Counted from the first letter of the stretch, positions 1 to 8,974 are shown. The stretch is 63,744 nt of DNA from Candidatus Krumholzibacteriia bacterium (GCA_029865265.1 JAOUHG010000019.1:1-63744), one strand, 5' to 3'. The notes: generated from the letters alone by a model not told the origin. Numbers and translations: made by a program.

Positions 1-910
1 CCGCGCATCCCATGACGGCGATGTTGATGGGATGGCGCAGGTGCGCGGTGCGTTTCTCCACCTCTTCGGCAATCTTGAACAGGTCGATACGGTTGCGTGC
101 GCAGGTGGGACACGCGATGATGCGCGGCGTGTTGGACTGGATGTGCAGCGCCTGCAGGATCTTCTGCGCCACGCGCACCTCGTCCACCACGTCCGCAGCC
201 AGGGAGACGCGCATGGTATCTCCGATGCCCTCGTGCAACAGGATGCCCAGCCCCACCGAAGAGATCACCGCGCCGCTCAGGCCCGGGCCCGATTCGGTGA
301 TGCCGATGTGGCGCGGGTAGGTTGACTGGCTTGCGAACTTGCGGTACGCCGCCAGCGCCAGCGGAACGTGCGACGCCTTCAGCGACACGATTATGTCGTG
401 GAAGTCGTGCTCCTCGAGTACCGCGATGTGACGGAAGGCGCTCTCCACCATGGCTTCGGGCGTGGGGAAGCCGTACTTCAGGAGCAGATCCTTCTCCAGC
501 GATCCGCCGTTCACACCGATGCGGATGGGGAGCCTGTACTCCTTGGCCTTCCTGACCACCGCTTCCACGCGATCCTTGCTGCCGATGTTACCCGGGTTGA
601 TGCGCAGCTTGGCGATGCCGGTGCCGGCCACCTCCACCGCCATGCGGTAGTTGAAGTGGATGTCCGCCACCAGCGGCACGTTGATCTGCCGGACGATCTG
701 CTCGGTGGCGCGGACGCTATCCATGTCCGGGACGCTCACACGCGCGATGTCGACGCCGGCCTCCTCCATGCGTTTGATCTCGTCCACCGTGCGTTTCACG
801 TCGGTGGTGGGGGTGGTGGCCATGGACTGGATGGAAATCGGGGCGCCGCCGCCGACGGCGACGGAACCGACCATGACCTGGCGGGTGGGTTGATAGGGAG
901 TGTGGCTCAA
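1..910 (-). CDS. ispG: 4-hydroxy-3-methylbut-2-enyl diphosphate synthase, C-terminus cut by window edge
   Basis: IspG reduces MEcPP to HMBPP in the MEP isoprenoid pathway using a 4Fe-4S cluster. The 303 visible codons include the N-terminal TIM-barrel signature (TRQVMVG, GGGAPISIQSM, TTDVKRTVDEI) and the cluster ligands Cys267 and Cys270 in ACPTC and Cys302 in VMGC, almost the spacing of the E. coli enzyme (270/273/305). The start is taken as TTG at 910 because AGGAC lies just upstream and the product then begins MSHTPYQPTRQV as in the family; the first ATG would cut into the conserved N-terminus. The 3' end runs off the left edge. Confidence 0.95.
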   Translation of the reverse strand, partial: MSHTPYQPTRQVMVGSVAVGGGAPISIQSMATTPTTDVKRTVDEIKRMEEAGVDIARVSVPDMDSVRATEQIVRQINVPLVADIHFNYRMAVEVAGTGIAKLRINPGNIGSKDRVEAVVRKAKEYRLPIRIGVNGGSLEKDLLLKYGFPTPEAMVESAFRHIAVLEEHDFHDIIVSLKASHVPLALAAYRKFASQSTYPRHIGITESGPGLSGAVISSVGLGILLHEGIGDTMRVSLAADVVDEVRVAQKILQALHIQSNTPRIIACPTCARNRIDLFKIAEEVEKRTAHLRHPINIAVMGCA

Positions 911-1049
911 AGTAAGTCCTGGTCTGGTTGCGGCGCGACTACCGGGGAAGAACCTCGCTAAAGGTACACCGCGGCAGCAGGCGCGCGCAAGTCTTTTGGG
1001 CTGCTATGGTCCATGCAATGTGACACTTACGCGCGCGGGCGGTTCGGGA

Positions 1050-1055
1050 TATAAT
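1050..1055 (+). promoter_or_regulatory. -10 box TATAAT of a leaderless promoter
   Basis: A perfect TATAAT ends six bases before the ATG at 1062, so transcription should start at or next to the start codon. The -35 position (1027-1032, TTACGC) is poor. No Shine-Dalgarno sequence precedes the ATG, which agrees with leaderless translation. Confidence 0.5.
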
Positions 1056-1061
1056 GCGCGC

Positions 1062-1511
1062 ATGAACATTCAACGCGCTCTCTTGACAACCGCGCTGGCG
1101 TCCCTTCTCGTGACCGGAGCATCCGCCGCCCGCGCGGGTGGCGCGCTGGGCATGGAGTGGTGGTTTGGCGCCGGCGTCAACCGCCCGGATTACAACGACC
1201 GCTACATTGCGGTTGGACGTGCCGGAGCGGGCGTGACGGTGCTGGAGCGATTCAGCCTCGGTGTCAACGTCCAGGCGGACCGCGATCGCTGGTTCCGCTT
1301 CGGGTACGCGGGTGTGGTGCTCCCGGCCATCGGGTTGGTGGAGCCCTACGGGCGGTTTCACTACGGGCGGCGCGACGACATTGACGACGACTTCATGCAG
1401 GTGACCGGTGGACTGCGCTACGGGGTGGACGAGGTGAAGCTCTTCCTGGAGGTGTTCGGAATCATCGAGCCGGGGTATGGAACCGGTGTGTGTTTCGGCG
1501 TCACCTTCTAG
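1062..1511 (+). CDS. small exported outer-membrane-like protein
   Basis: The 149-residue product has a signal peptide (basic start, hydrophobic core LLTTALASLLVTGASA, cleavage near AARA). The rest alternates short aromatic/glycine-rich segments (GMEWWFGAGV, FGYAGVVLP, PYGRFHYGRR, GLRYGV, GTGVCFGVTF) as in small 8-stranded outer-membrane barrels, and ends in a terminal Phe as many barrels do. The start is the ATG just after a TATAAT box; an upstream in-frame extension to 900 lacks a signal peptide and was not used. No specific function is recognised. It converges with the PAS/LuxR gene across a structured intergenic region. Confidence 0.7.
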   Translation: MNIQRALLTTALASLLVTGASAARAGGALGMEWWFGAGVNRPDYNDRYIAVGRAGAGVTVLERFSLGVNVQADRDRWFRFGYAGVVLPAIGLVEPYGRFHYGRRDDIDDDFMQVTGGLRYGVDEVKLFLEVFGIIEPGYGTGVCFGVTF

Positions 1512-1525
1512 GCCTGAAAAGACGA

Positions 1526-1612
1526 GAACCCGGGATGGATCCTCGTCAACCGGACAGTCGCGAAAGAGGGAGAAAAAATCGACTGTCAGCGCAGAGGATC
1601 GACTCCGGGTTC
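1526..1612. other. triple nested inverted repeat (extended hairpin)
   Basis: Three perfect stems are nested: GAACCCGG 1526-1533 with CCGGGTTC 1605-1612; GATCCTC 1538-1544 with GAGGATC 1594-1600; GACAGTCG 1553-1560 with CGACTGTC 1580-1587, with an A-rich 19-base apical loop. It begins 15 bases after the stop of the barrel-like gene and lies between convergent genes, so it could terminate both, but it has no T-run. No RNA family is recognised. Confidence 0.6.
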
Positions 1613-1636
1613 CGTCCGTTCGATCCGATTTCTTTT

Positions 1637-1826
1637 ATCACCGGCGGGTGGTGCAGGACTCCCGAACCATTCGTCCCACACCAGGATGTATCGTTAGGAT
1701 TCAATCCTCCCGCCGGTGATGACTCTTCGTTGAGCGAAGAGAAGATTTCCGGTGACCGGCCCCTGTGGACTTACGCCCCCACCGTCCACATGGTGCTGTA
1801 CCGTAAAGATGCCCGGCCACCGGAAA
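1637..1826. other. second and third structured units in the 1512-1920 intergenic region
   Basis: ATCACCGGCGGG 1637-1648 pairs perfectly with CCCGCCGGTGAT 1709-1720, enclosing AGGATTCAATCCT. TTTCCGGTG 1746-1754 pairs with CACCGGAAA 1818-1826 and encloses TGTGGAC 1764-1770 with GTCCACA 1784-1790. With the unit at 1526-1612 the whole 400-base gap is a run of long hairpins with no credible coding frame. Function unknown; candidates are a noncoding RNA, a bidirectional terminator or a palindromic repeat element. Confidence 0.55.
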
Positions 1827-1920
1827 ATGTGCTTTGCTTGTCCCGCGGGAAGGAAACGACATTCTCCGTGCCGGTACAATGATGCTTTATAGGGTACTCC
1901 TTGGGTATGGCTTCGGCAAC

Positions 1921-3156
1921 CTATTTCTGGGACCGGAGGTACGCCGCCAGGTTAATCTCGCGGTGATCAATCTGCAGTTTGCGGCGTATCGACTGCCGGT
2001 GCTTGTGGACCGTCTGCGGCGAAAGGCCCAGGCCCTCCGCGATCTGCTTCGATGACCGACCCGCCCCGATCATCTCCAGGATGTCCAGCTCGCGCGGGGT
2101 GAGCTTGGAGATGTTGTTCTTGAACTGATCGATGTGCAACCCGGTGACCTTGTTGAGGGTCTGGGTCAGGCGGTCGTACTCGGCGGCGGGGATGGCCCGC
2201 TCGTCCCGCAGCCGGTTCAGCATGGGGAGCACCAGGTTCTCCACGTTGCAGCACAGCTCATGGCGGTACTGGTCCTTCTCCTTCTGCAGGTGCTCGAGAA
2301 CCTCGTTGAGGGCGATGTTCTTGCGCACCATCTCCACGTGGTCCCGGCGCAGCTTCTCGGTGGTCTCGCGCAGCCGTTCGTCCGCCAACCGCACGTCGGT
2401 CATGTCGCGCGTGACCGCAAGCAGGCAGCGGCGGCCATCCAGCTCGATCAGTTCGGCAGAGACCACGCACGAGCGCGTGGACCCGTCCTTGATGACCACG
2501 TCCATGGGAAAGTCGCGCACGTGGCCCTCCCGGGCCAGGGTCTCGGCCAGTTCGCGCCTCCGCTGGGGGTCTTTCCAGATGCCCAGTTCGAGCGAGGTCC
2601 TGCCGATCACCTCGTTGCGTGCATAGCCGGTGATGCGCACGAAGCCGTCGTTGGCCTCCACGAACTCGCCCGTGTCCAGGTAGGAGATGGTGATGGAGTC
2701 CGGGCTGTTCTGGAACGCCTTCTCGCAGCGATCGTGGGTGCGGCGCAGTTCCAGCTCCACGCTCACGCGCTCGGTGATGTCGCGGTAGTTCATGACCACG
2801 CCGCGCACGTCCTCGTCATCCACCAGGTTCTGAACTGTGGCCTCGATGGTCCGCCAGCTGCCGTCCTTGTGGCGCGCGCGGATGGCGCCCACCCGGACCA
2901 CGCCCATCGATTGCTTCACCCGCTCCAGCGCGCGCAGCGCCAGGTCGGTATCTTCGGGGTGGACGTAGGCCAGCGGGTTGGTGCCGAGCAGCTCGCGGGG
3001 ATCGTACCCCAGCACGGCCGTGACGGACGGGCTGGTGAAGATGGTCCGGTTGCTCGTATCGACCACCTTGATTACGTCGAACGCGTTCTGGATGAGGGCC
3101 TTGAAGAGTCGGGCAACGCGCTCGGCGTCGAGCGATTCGTGGACGTTCGGGCTCAT
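1921..3156 (-). CDS. PAS-PAS-LuxR transcriptional regulator
   Basis: A 411-residue soluble protein. Two PAS domains (about 15-135, with PAC-like HKDGSWRTIEATVQ, and 140-265, with IVIKDG-type PAC region) are followed by a coiled coil (about 265-325) and a C-terminal LuxR/GerE helix-turn-helix (about 347-405; LTPRELDILEMIGAG, SSKQIAEGLGLSPQTVHKH). There is no kinase or receiver domain, so it probably binds DNA directly in response to a ligand or partner sensed by the PAS domains. It is divergent from uvrC with a 126-base gap that must hold both promoters. The target genes are unknown. Confidence 0.85.
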   Translation of the reverse strand: MSPNVHESLDAERVARLFKALIQNAFDVIKVVDTSNRTIFTSPSVTAVLGYDPRELLGTNPLAYVHPEDTDLALRALERVKQSMGVVRVGAIRARHKDGSWRTIEATVQNLVDDEDVRGVVMNYRDITERVSVELELRRTHDRCEKAFQNSPDSITISYLDTGEFVEANDGFVRITGYARNEVIGRTSLELGIWKDPQRRRELAETLAREGHVRDFPMDVVIKDGSTRSCVVSAELIELDGRRCLLAVTRDMTDVRLADERLRETTEKLRRDHVEMVRKNIALNEVLEHLQKEKDQYRHELCCNVENLVLPMLNRLRDERAIPAAEYDRLTQTLNKVTGLHIDQFKNNISKLTPRELDILEMIGAGRSSKQIAEGLGLSPQTVHKHRQSIRRKLQIDHREINLAAYLRSQK

Positions 3157-3282
3157 GACGCTCCGCCGATTTGGGTATAAAGTTGGTACGGATAAGGATA
3201 CCCGGAACCGCGGGCGGAATCAAGCCTCTCCGACCTTGCGCCTTGTGTTATCGTAAGTTAAGGGGGTTGAACCCCATCTCGC

Positions 3283-5115
3283 ATGGACAGGAATCAGGAT
3301 ACCCAATCGCTGCAGGAAGCCGCCGCCCGGTTTCCGTCTGACCCCGGCGTCTACGTCTTCAAGGACGAAGCGGGCCGCGTCCTGTACGTGGGGAAGGCGC
3401 GCTCGCTGCGCACGCGCATCCGCAGTTACTTCCGCGAGGGCGGTGACGGGCGCGCGCGCATCGAGTTTCTGGTTCGCCGCGCACGGGCGCTCGAGTACAT
3501 CGTCACCGAAACCGAGCAGGAGGCGTTGATACTCGAGAACAACCTCATCAAGAAGCACCGGCCGCGCTACAACGTCGTCTTCAAGGACGACAAGACCTAC
3601 GTCAACCTCCGCTTGAATACGGACCACGCCTTTCCGCGCCTCACGGTGGTGCGCCGGCCGCGCCGCGACGGCGCCACCTACTTCGGCCCCTTCGCCTCGG
3701 CGGGATCGGTGCGCCAGACCATCCGCACCATCGGCCGCATCTTTCCCATGCGCACCTGCACCGACGCCGAGCTGGCCAGCCGCACGCGCCCCTGCCTCTA
3801 CTATTACATCAAGCGTTGTCCGGCGCCGTGTGTCGGGCGGGTGAGCGCGCAGGAGTACGCGGACACCGTCAAGCGCGTGACGATGTTCCTCAAGGGGCGC
3901 AACAACGAGCTGCTGAAGATGCTGCGCGACCGCATGGACCTGCAGTCCGCGGAGCGGCGCTACGAGGCAGCGGCGCGCACCCGCGACCAGATCCACGCCC
4001 TCCAGCGCGTCATCGAAAGACAGCGCATCACGTCGCCCCAGCGCGCGGAACGCGATGTGTTCGCCGCCCACCAGCGCGAGGAACGGCTGGTCATCCAGTC
4101 GCTGGCGGTGCGCGACGGCGAAGTGTCGGGGGGCGAGACGTTTTCGTTCGGAAGCGCGCTCGAGGACACGCCGGTGCACCTGGCGTCGTTCTTGAACCAG
4201 TACTACCAGGGCGGCGCGCAGATCCCCGACGAGATCCTGCTCGCCGGGGAGATTCCCGGCGCCGACGCGCTGGCAAAGCTGCTCAGCGACCGCGCGGGAC
4301 GCGTCGTGCGCATCGTGGTTCCGCGGCGCGGCGAACGGGCCGACCTGGTCGCGCTCGCGACCAGGAATGCGCTCGTCGCGTTCGACGAGGGCCGGGGTGG
4401 CGAGCGCAACCACGAGCTCCTGGAGGACCTCAAGGAACTCCTCTCGCTGGAGCACTACCCGCGGCGCATCGAGTGTTTCGACATCTCCAACATCCAGGGC
4501 ACGCGCGCGGTTGGTTCCGGGGTGGTGTTCATCGACGGTGAGCCGGTCAAGGGGGCGTACCGCAAGTACAAGATCCGCACGGTGGAGGGCTCCGACGACA
4601 CCGCGATGATGCGCGAGGTGCTGGAGCGGCGCTTTTCGCGCGGGCTCAAGGAAGGCGATCTTCCCGATCTGCTGATGGTCGACGGGGGTCGCGGGCAGCT
4701 CAACGTTGCGCTCGACGTGCTCCAGCGCCTGGGCGCCGATGCGGTTTCCGCCATCGGCATCGCCAAGGTCCGCGGGGACGGTAATCGCAAGATTCGGGGC
4801 CAGGAGCGCATCCACCTGCCCGGGCACGAGGATTCGATCCTGCTGGACGGCGCGTCGCCGGCCCTGTTTCTGCTGGAACGCATCCGCGACGAGGCCCACC
4901 GCTTTGCCATTTCCTACCACCGGACGCTGCGCAGCCGCGCCATGGGGGAGTCGAGGCTGGATTCCATCCCGGGGGTCGGCCAGGTCCTCAAACAGCGGCT
5001 TCTGGCGGAATTCGGCAGCGTGGAGCGCATCCGCAAGGCCCCGCTGGACGTGATCGCAGCCGTGCCCGGGGTGTCCCGCCGCCGGGCCCAGGCCATCAAG
5101 GATGCGCTTGGCTGA
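3283..5115 (+). CDS. uvrC: excinuclease ABC subunit C
   Basis: UvrC makes the dual incisions of nucleotide excision repair in the UvrB-DNA complex. The 610-residue length is normal. In order: GIY-YIG nuclease (GVYVFKDE to VGKARSL near residues 20-45), a UVR motif around 205-240 that contacts UvrB, the RNase H-like endonuclease half (IECFDISNIQGT, LLMVDGGRGQLN) and a C-terminal tandem helix-hairpin-helix (LDSIPGVGQVLKQRLL, VPGVSRRRAQAI). It appears monocistronic and ends with TGA, which shows that UGA is a normal stop codon here. Confidence 0.98.
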   Translation: MDRNQDTQSLQEAAARFPSDPGVYVFKDEAGRVLYVGKARSLRTRIRSYFREGGDGRARIEFLVRRARALEYIVTETEQEALILENNLIKKHRPRYNVVFKDDKTYVNLRLNTDHAFPRLTVVRRPRRDGATYFGPFASAGSVRQTIRTIGRIFPMRTCTDAELASRTRPCLYYYIKRCPAPCVGRVSAQEYADTVKRVTMFLKGRNNELLKMLRDRMDLQSAERRYEAAARTRDQIHALQRVIERQRITSPQRAERDVFAAHQREERLVIQSLAVRDGEVSGGETFSFGSALEDTPVHLASFLNQYYQGGAQIPDEILLAGEIPGADALAKLLSDRAGRVVRIVVPRRGERADLVALATRNALVAFDEGRGGERNHELLEDLKELLSLEHYPRRIECFDISNIQGTRAVGSGVVFIDGEPVKGAYRKYKIRTVEGSDDTAMMREVLERRFSRGLKEGDLPDLLMVDGGRGQLNVALDVLQRLGADAVSAIGIAKVRGDGNRKIRGQERIHLPGHEDSILLDGASPALFLLERIRDEAHRFAISYHRTLRSRAMGESRLDSIPGVGQVLKQRLLAEFGSVERIRKAPLDVIAAVPGVSRRRAQAIKDALG

Positions 5116-5369
5116 GCCCGCCGAGCGTGGTAAGGGCTTGGAGGCCGTTGACTTTCCGGTGTTGGCCCCCTATGATGCCCGTGTCCTGGTGCCGCGTCCC
5201 CGCGGACGCCCGGCGCCCAGGACTCCCCCACCGGTCACCAGCGCAATTCTCATGGAACACGCCATCGCACCCGGCAGGTGCGTCGTGTCCCGAAACCGCG
5301 CCGGGGTTCACGGGCCCGGAGAGCGGGCGGCGAAGAGCCGCGTTGGAAAGTCTTCTGGAGGTTTTCGAG

Positions 5370-6452
5370 GTGAATTCGAGACGCGTACTCGCTTATGTCG
5401 CCCTGGCGGCACTGATCTTCGTCGTGGCGTGCGGAAACGACCCGACCACGCCGCCGCCACCGGCCAAACCGCCCCAGATTTCCACCGTGACCAGCTGGAC
5501 GCGCACCCAGGGGCTTCCCAGCAACGACGTCTACGCCATCCTGGTGACCACCGAAGGCGAGCTGTGGATCGGCACGCAGGCGGGAATCGCCGTGTATCCC
5601 AGCATCACGTCGACCTCGCCCAACGACACCATCAACGAACTCAACGGCCTGCCCAACCCGAAGGTGCGCGCGATGACCGAGTACAACGGTTTCATCTACG
5701 TGGCCACCTGGGGCGGGGGCATCGGCATCTTCGACATGGCGGCAGACACCTGGAGCTTCCGCAACACGGCCAACGGCATGCGTGCGAACAATGTTGCGGA
5801 CGTGGAAGCGTCGCCCACCGAAGACCGCGTGTACTGCGCCACCACCAACGGCGTGAGCATCTACAATGTCACCGCCAACAACTTCTCGAGCTTCATTCCG
5901 CCCAACCTGCTCGACCCGGTGGTCTCGGCGATCGGCGTTCGCATGAACGGGGCGCTGGTGGAGCGCTGGTACGGACCCCGGTTCGACTCCATCATTCCGC
6001 CCGGCGCCGCGGAGGACCAGCACGGCATCACGGTGTCCCGCGGCGCGAGCACCGTCATCAAGTACACCCTCGCCAATTCCGGACTCGCCGAGGCGCGGGT
6101 GAATGACATCTTTCCCGACAGCGACCCCGACTCCGTGTGCTGGGTGGCGTGCACGTCTGCGGGTCTCGCGCTCGTCGATCCCAACGCCAGCACCTGGACC
6201 TACGCCACGACGCAGAACGGACTGCCCTCCAACCTGGTTTATTCGGTGACCCGTGCCAGCGGCACCATATGGGTCGGAACGCAGGGCGGGCTGGCGCGCA
6301 GGCGCAGCGGCGGCAGTTGGCAGGGGTACGATCGTGGCGCCGGCCTGCAGGCGGACCGTGTGCGCCGGGTCTACAGCGACGACGGAACCCGCCTCTGGCT
6401 GGGCTTCATCGAGGGCGGCGCGGCGCGCGTCAACCCCGCCAGTGCGCAGTAG
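5370..6452 (+). CDS. lipoprotein with two-component-regulator-type beta-propeller repeats
   Basis: A 360-residue predicted lipoprotein: GTG start preceded by TCTGGAGGT, hydrophobic segment VLAYVALAALIFVVAC with the lipobox Cys, then a Pro-rich linker. The body has repeated propeller motifs of the ligand-binding type found in hybrid sensors (GLPSNDVYAILVTTEGELWIGT, GLPSNLVYSVTRASGTIWVGTQGGLA). There is no membrane-spanning signal output domain, so it is probably a surface or periplasmic binding or scaffold protein. The 254-base leader after uvrC contains a TATGAT hexamer near 5170 but no second gene. Confidence 0.8.
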   Translation: MNSRRVLAYVALAALIFVVACGNDPTTPPPPAKPPQISTVTSWTRTQGLPSNDVYAILVTTEGELWIGTQAGIAVYPSITSTSPNDTINELNGLPNPKVRAMTEYNGFIYVATWGGGIGIFDMAADTWSFRNTANGMRANNVADVEASPTEDRVYCATTNGVSIYNVTANNFSSFIPPNLLDPVVSAIGVRMNGALVERWYGPRFDSIIPPGAAEDQHGITVSRGASTVIKYTLANSGLAEARVNDIFPDSDPDSVCWVACTSAGLALVDPNASTWTYATTQNGLPSNLVYSVTRASGTIWVGTQGGLARRRSGGSWQGYDRGAGLQADRVRRVYSDDGTRLWLGFIEGGAARVNPASAQ

Positions 6453-6478
6453 GCGAGCGTCCCACCCCCGCGCGGGGC

Positions 6479-7624
6479 TCAGGGAATCTCGAGGAACTTC
6501 GGAAAGCGCGTCAGGTTGCGGATGCCGGTGCGTGTGACCAGCACCGTATCCTCGATGCGCACCCCGCCCACCGGGTGGTAGTAGAGCCCGGGTTCCACCG
6601 TCACCACCATCCCCGCCTTGAGCCGGGTATCGTTCATGGCGATGCGCGGGGGCTCGTGGATCTCGAGCCCGAGACCGTGGCCGGTGCCGTGGAAGAACCC
6701 CTGCATGCGTCCCTTCGCCTCTCCGGTGGGAAACCCGCGTGTCTCGAAGAGGTCGAGGATCGCCCCGTGGATATCGCGCGAGCGGGCCCCGTGGCGCACC
6801 ATGCGCAGCCCCAGACGCTGGCCGGCGAGGACGGTCTCGTAGATGTCCTTCACCATGTCACTGGCCGTGCCCTTGACCACCGTGCGCGTGATGTCGGCAA
6901 AGTAGCCGGTCGCCTCCGAACGCGGGAAGACGTCGATGATGATGGGCTGGTTGGCGCGAATCGCGCCGCCGCCGACATCGTGCGGGTCGCAGCCGCGGCG
7001 CCCCGCCGCCACAATGGTGTTGGCGGGGATGCACCCGCGCGCGAAGATCTCCGCGTTGAGCACCTGGCGCAGCTTCTCCGCGGTGAGCCGGCGCCCGCCG
7101 CTCATCACCCAGCCGCCGCGGATGGTGGCGGCGCGCAGCAGGTCGATGGCCGCCTGCAGGCCTGCCTCGGTGGCGCGCATGGCGCGCCGGATGTGGGCCA
7201 CCTCGGCCGGCGTCTTGAGTTCGCGCTGGGGAAACAGGGGGCCGCGGGCCACGCGCACGCGCACTCCGTTCTCGCGCAGCCCCTCGACGATCCCGGCGGC
7301 GGCGGTGGCGGACACGGTGACGGAGCGGATCTTGAGTTCGCGAAAGACCTCCGCGATCACGTCGGCCACCCCTGGGATGCGGCCGGTGCGTTCCACGACG
7401 CGGGCCGTGTAGTGGGACAGCGACAGCACGCGGTGCGCGTTGGACCGCGACCGCGCCCGGCCGATTTCGAGATCGCTCATCACGTAGATGCGTTTCCCGG
7501 CCGCGGTGCGGATGAAGATGAAGGGGTCCGGGCAGTGAAAGCCGGTTGCATACAGAACGTCTGCATCGCTTTCGCTGGACGCGTATAGTAGAATCGTGTA
7601 CGGCTTTTCCTTCGAACGGCTCAC
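6479..7624 (-). CDS. M24 family metallopeptidase (Xaa-Pro aminopeptidase-like)
   Basis: A 381-residue cytoplasmic protein with a creatinase-like N-terminal domain and a C-terminal pita-bread fold. All five dinuclear metal ligands can be placed: Asp in IIIDVFP, Asp in YFADITRTV, His in HGTGHGLG, Glu in TVEPGLYY and Glu in VRIEDTVLV. This predicts hydrolysis of N-terminal residues preceding proline. The GTG start is chosen because GGGAGG lies just upstream and the product then begins MSRSKEKPY; upstream in-frame starts add an unlikely 35-residue extension. It diverges from the PHP gene. Confidence 0.9.
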   Translation of the reverse strand: MSRSKEKPYTILLYASSESDADVLYATGFHCPDPFIFIRTAAGKRIYVMSDLEIGRARSRSNAHRVLSLSHYTARVVERTGRIPGVADVIAEVFRELKIRSVTVSATAAAGIVEGLRENGVRVRVARGPLFPQRELKTPAEVAHIRRAMRATEAGLQAAIDLLRAATIRGGWVMSGGRRLTAEKLRQVLNAEIFARGCIPANTIVAAGRRGCDPHDVGGGAIRANQPIIIDVFPRSEATGYFADITRTVVKGTASDMVKDIYETVLAGQRLGLRMVRHGARSRDIHGAILDLFETRGFPTGEAKGRMQGFFHGTGHGLGLEIHEPPRIAMNDTRLKAGMVVTVEPGLYYHPVGGVRIEDTVLVTRTGIRNLTRFPKFLEIP

Positions 7625-7682
7625 GGTGCCTCCCTGGTTGCCGTGATCATTGCAGCGCGGCAGGGTACTTGTAAAGACGCAC

Positions 7683-8525
7683 ATGACGACATCCGAAGCA
7701 CGCATCGATCTCCACACGCACTCCAACAACTCGGATGGCGTTCACGCCCCCTCGGCCCTGATCGACCTGGCCAAGTGGAAGGGCATCTCCGCCATCTCCC
7801 TGTGCGACCACGACTCCCTGGAGGGGTACCCCGAGCTCGAAGCGGCGGCCCGTCGCGAGGGCATCGAGGTGCTCACCGGCGTCGAACTCAGCTGCGAGCA
7901 CATCGGCCACGACCTGCACGTGCTGGGATACGGGGTCGACCGCACCAGCCCGCCGCTGCAGGCCCTGCTGCACGACTTTCGCGCCGCGCGCCAGCGGCGC
8001 GGGGAGCAGATCGTGGAGAAGCTGGCCGGGCAGGGAATCCGCATCGACATCGAGAAGGTGATGGCCAAGGCGGCGGGTGGCGCGCTGGGCCGCCCGCACA
8101 TTGCGGCCGCGCTGGTGGAAGCCGGACTGGTGCCCGATTTTCCGCAGGCCTTCGCCAGGTACATCGGCGAGGGATGCCCCGCGTACGTCGAGAAGTACAA
8201 GATGCTCCCGGACGAGGCGGTGGCGGCGATCCACGCGGCAGGCGGACTGGCGTTCGTGGCGCACCCCGGTTACTACCTGGAGGACGAAGACGCGTTTCGA
8301 ACCATGCTGCAGCGCGGATTCGACGGCGTAGAGGTCTACCACCCCTACCACCAGCCCGCGGTGATCAAGCGGTTGCTGGGAATCGCGAGCGACTACAACC
8401 TCCTGATTTCGGGGGGCTCGGACTTTCACGGCTTCGCCGGGCGCGACAACCTCGGCGAGCCGGCCGTTCCGTACTCGCTCCTCGAACAGATCAAGGAAGC
8501 ACTCCACAAGAGGAAACCGTCATGA
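7683..8525 (+). CDS. PHP-domain phosphoesterase (YciV/RNase AM-like)
   Basis: A 280-residue enzyme of the PHP family that includes 3',5'-nucleoside bisphosphate phosphatase and RNase AM. Metal-site motifs are intact: DLHTHSNNSDG near the N-terminus, CDHDS, GVELSCEH, FVAHPG and GGSDFHG. The ATG at 7683 is chosen; upstream in-frame codons have no ribosome site. Its stop overlaps the start of the selenoprotein peroxiredoxin (ATGA), so the two are translationally coupled. Confidence 0.88.
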   Translation: MTTSEARIDLHTHSNNSDGVHAPSALIDLAKWKGISAISLCDHDSLEGYPELEAAARREGIEVLTGVELSCEHIGHDLHVLGYGVDRTSPPLQALLHDFRAARQRRGEQIVEKLAGQGIRIDIEKVMAKAAGGALGRPHIAAALVEAGLVPDFPQAFARYIGEGCPAYVEKYKMLPDEAVAAIHAAGGLAFVAHPGYYLEDEDAFRTMLQRGFDGVEVYHPYHQPAVIKRLLGIASDYNLLISGGSDFHGFAGRDNLGEPAVPYSLLEQIKEALHKRKPS

Positions 8526-8974
8526 TCGAAGCAGGCAAGAAGGCCCCCGACTTCACGCTCACCGCCGACGACGGCAGCGACGTCAAGCTGTCGGCGTTGC
8601 GCGGACGTCCCGTCATTCTGTTCTTCTACCCCAAGGCCGACACCCCCGGGTGAACGGCCGAAGCATGCGATTTCCGTGATGAGATCGCCGCATTCAAGAA
8701 GAAGAAGGCCGTCGTGCTCGGCGTGAGCAAGGACTCGGTCAAGGCCCAGGCGAAGTTCAAGGCCAAGTACGAACTCCCGTTTTCACTTCTGAGCGATCCC
8801 GACGGTGCCGTGTGCGATGCCTACGGCGTTCTGCAGGACAAGTCGATGTACGGGAAGGTATTCAAGGGCATCGTGCGCTCCACCTTCGTCATCGATGCCG
8901 ACGGCAAGGTGGCAAAGATCTTCCAGCCGGTGAAAGTGGCCGGTCATGCAGGCGCGGTACTGGAGGAACTCTAA
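8522..8974 (+). CDS. bcp: selenocysteine-containing Bcp-type thiol peroxidase (TGA at 8651 read as Sec)
   Basis: A peroxiredoxin of the AhpC-TSA/Bcp family, reducing peroxides with thioredoxin. The frame is continuous from ATG 8522 to TAA 8974 (150 residues plus stop) except for one TGA at codon 44, exactly where the peroxidatic Cys belongs: FFYPKADTPG-U-TAEACDFRD (E. coli Bcp Cys45). The resolving Cys49 is retained five residues on, also as in Bcp, and downstream landmarks (LGVSKDS, LLSDPDG, GIVRSTFVID) are all in frame. A SECIS-type hairpin follows the TGA. A conventional gene caller would stop at 8653 or start again at 8714. SelA/B/C/D are not in this window. Confidence 0.9.
8651..8688 (+). 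promoter_or_regulatory. UGA codon with bacterial SECIS hairpin
   Basis: The in-frame TGA (8651-8653) is followed by an 8-bp stem: GCGATTTC 8667-8674 pairs with GAGATCGC 8681-8688 (one U-G), closed by the hexaloop CGTGAT 8675-8680. The apical loop lies 21 bases after the UGA and exposes a GU, matching the spacing and loop feature needed by SelB-dependent bacterial SECIS elements. Confidence 0.8.

Noticed and set aside
8651-8653. Reassignment of UGA to another amino acid, or a premature stop
   Set aside because: Many genes here end in TGA (uvrC, for example), so UGA is a stop; a nonsense mutation exactly at the peroxidatic codon with an otherwise clean frame and a SECIS-like hairpin is less likely than Sec.
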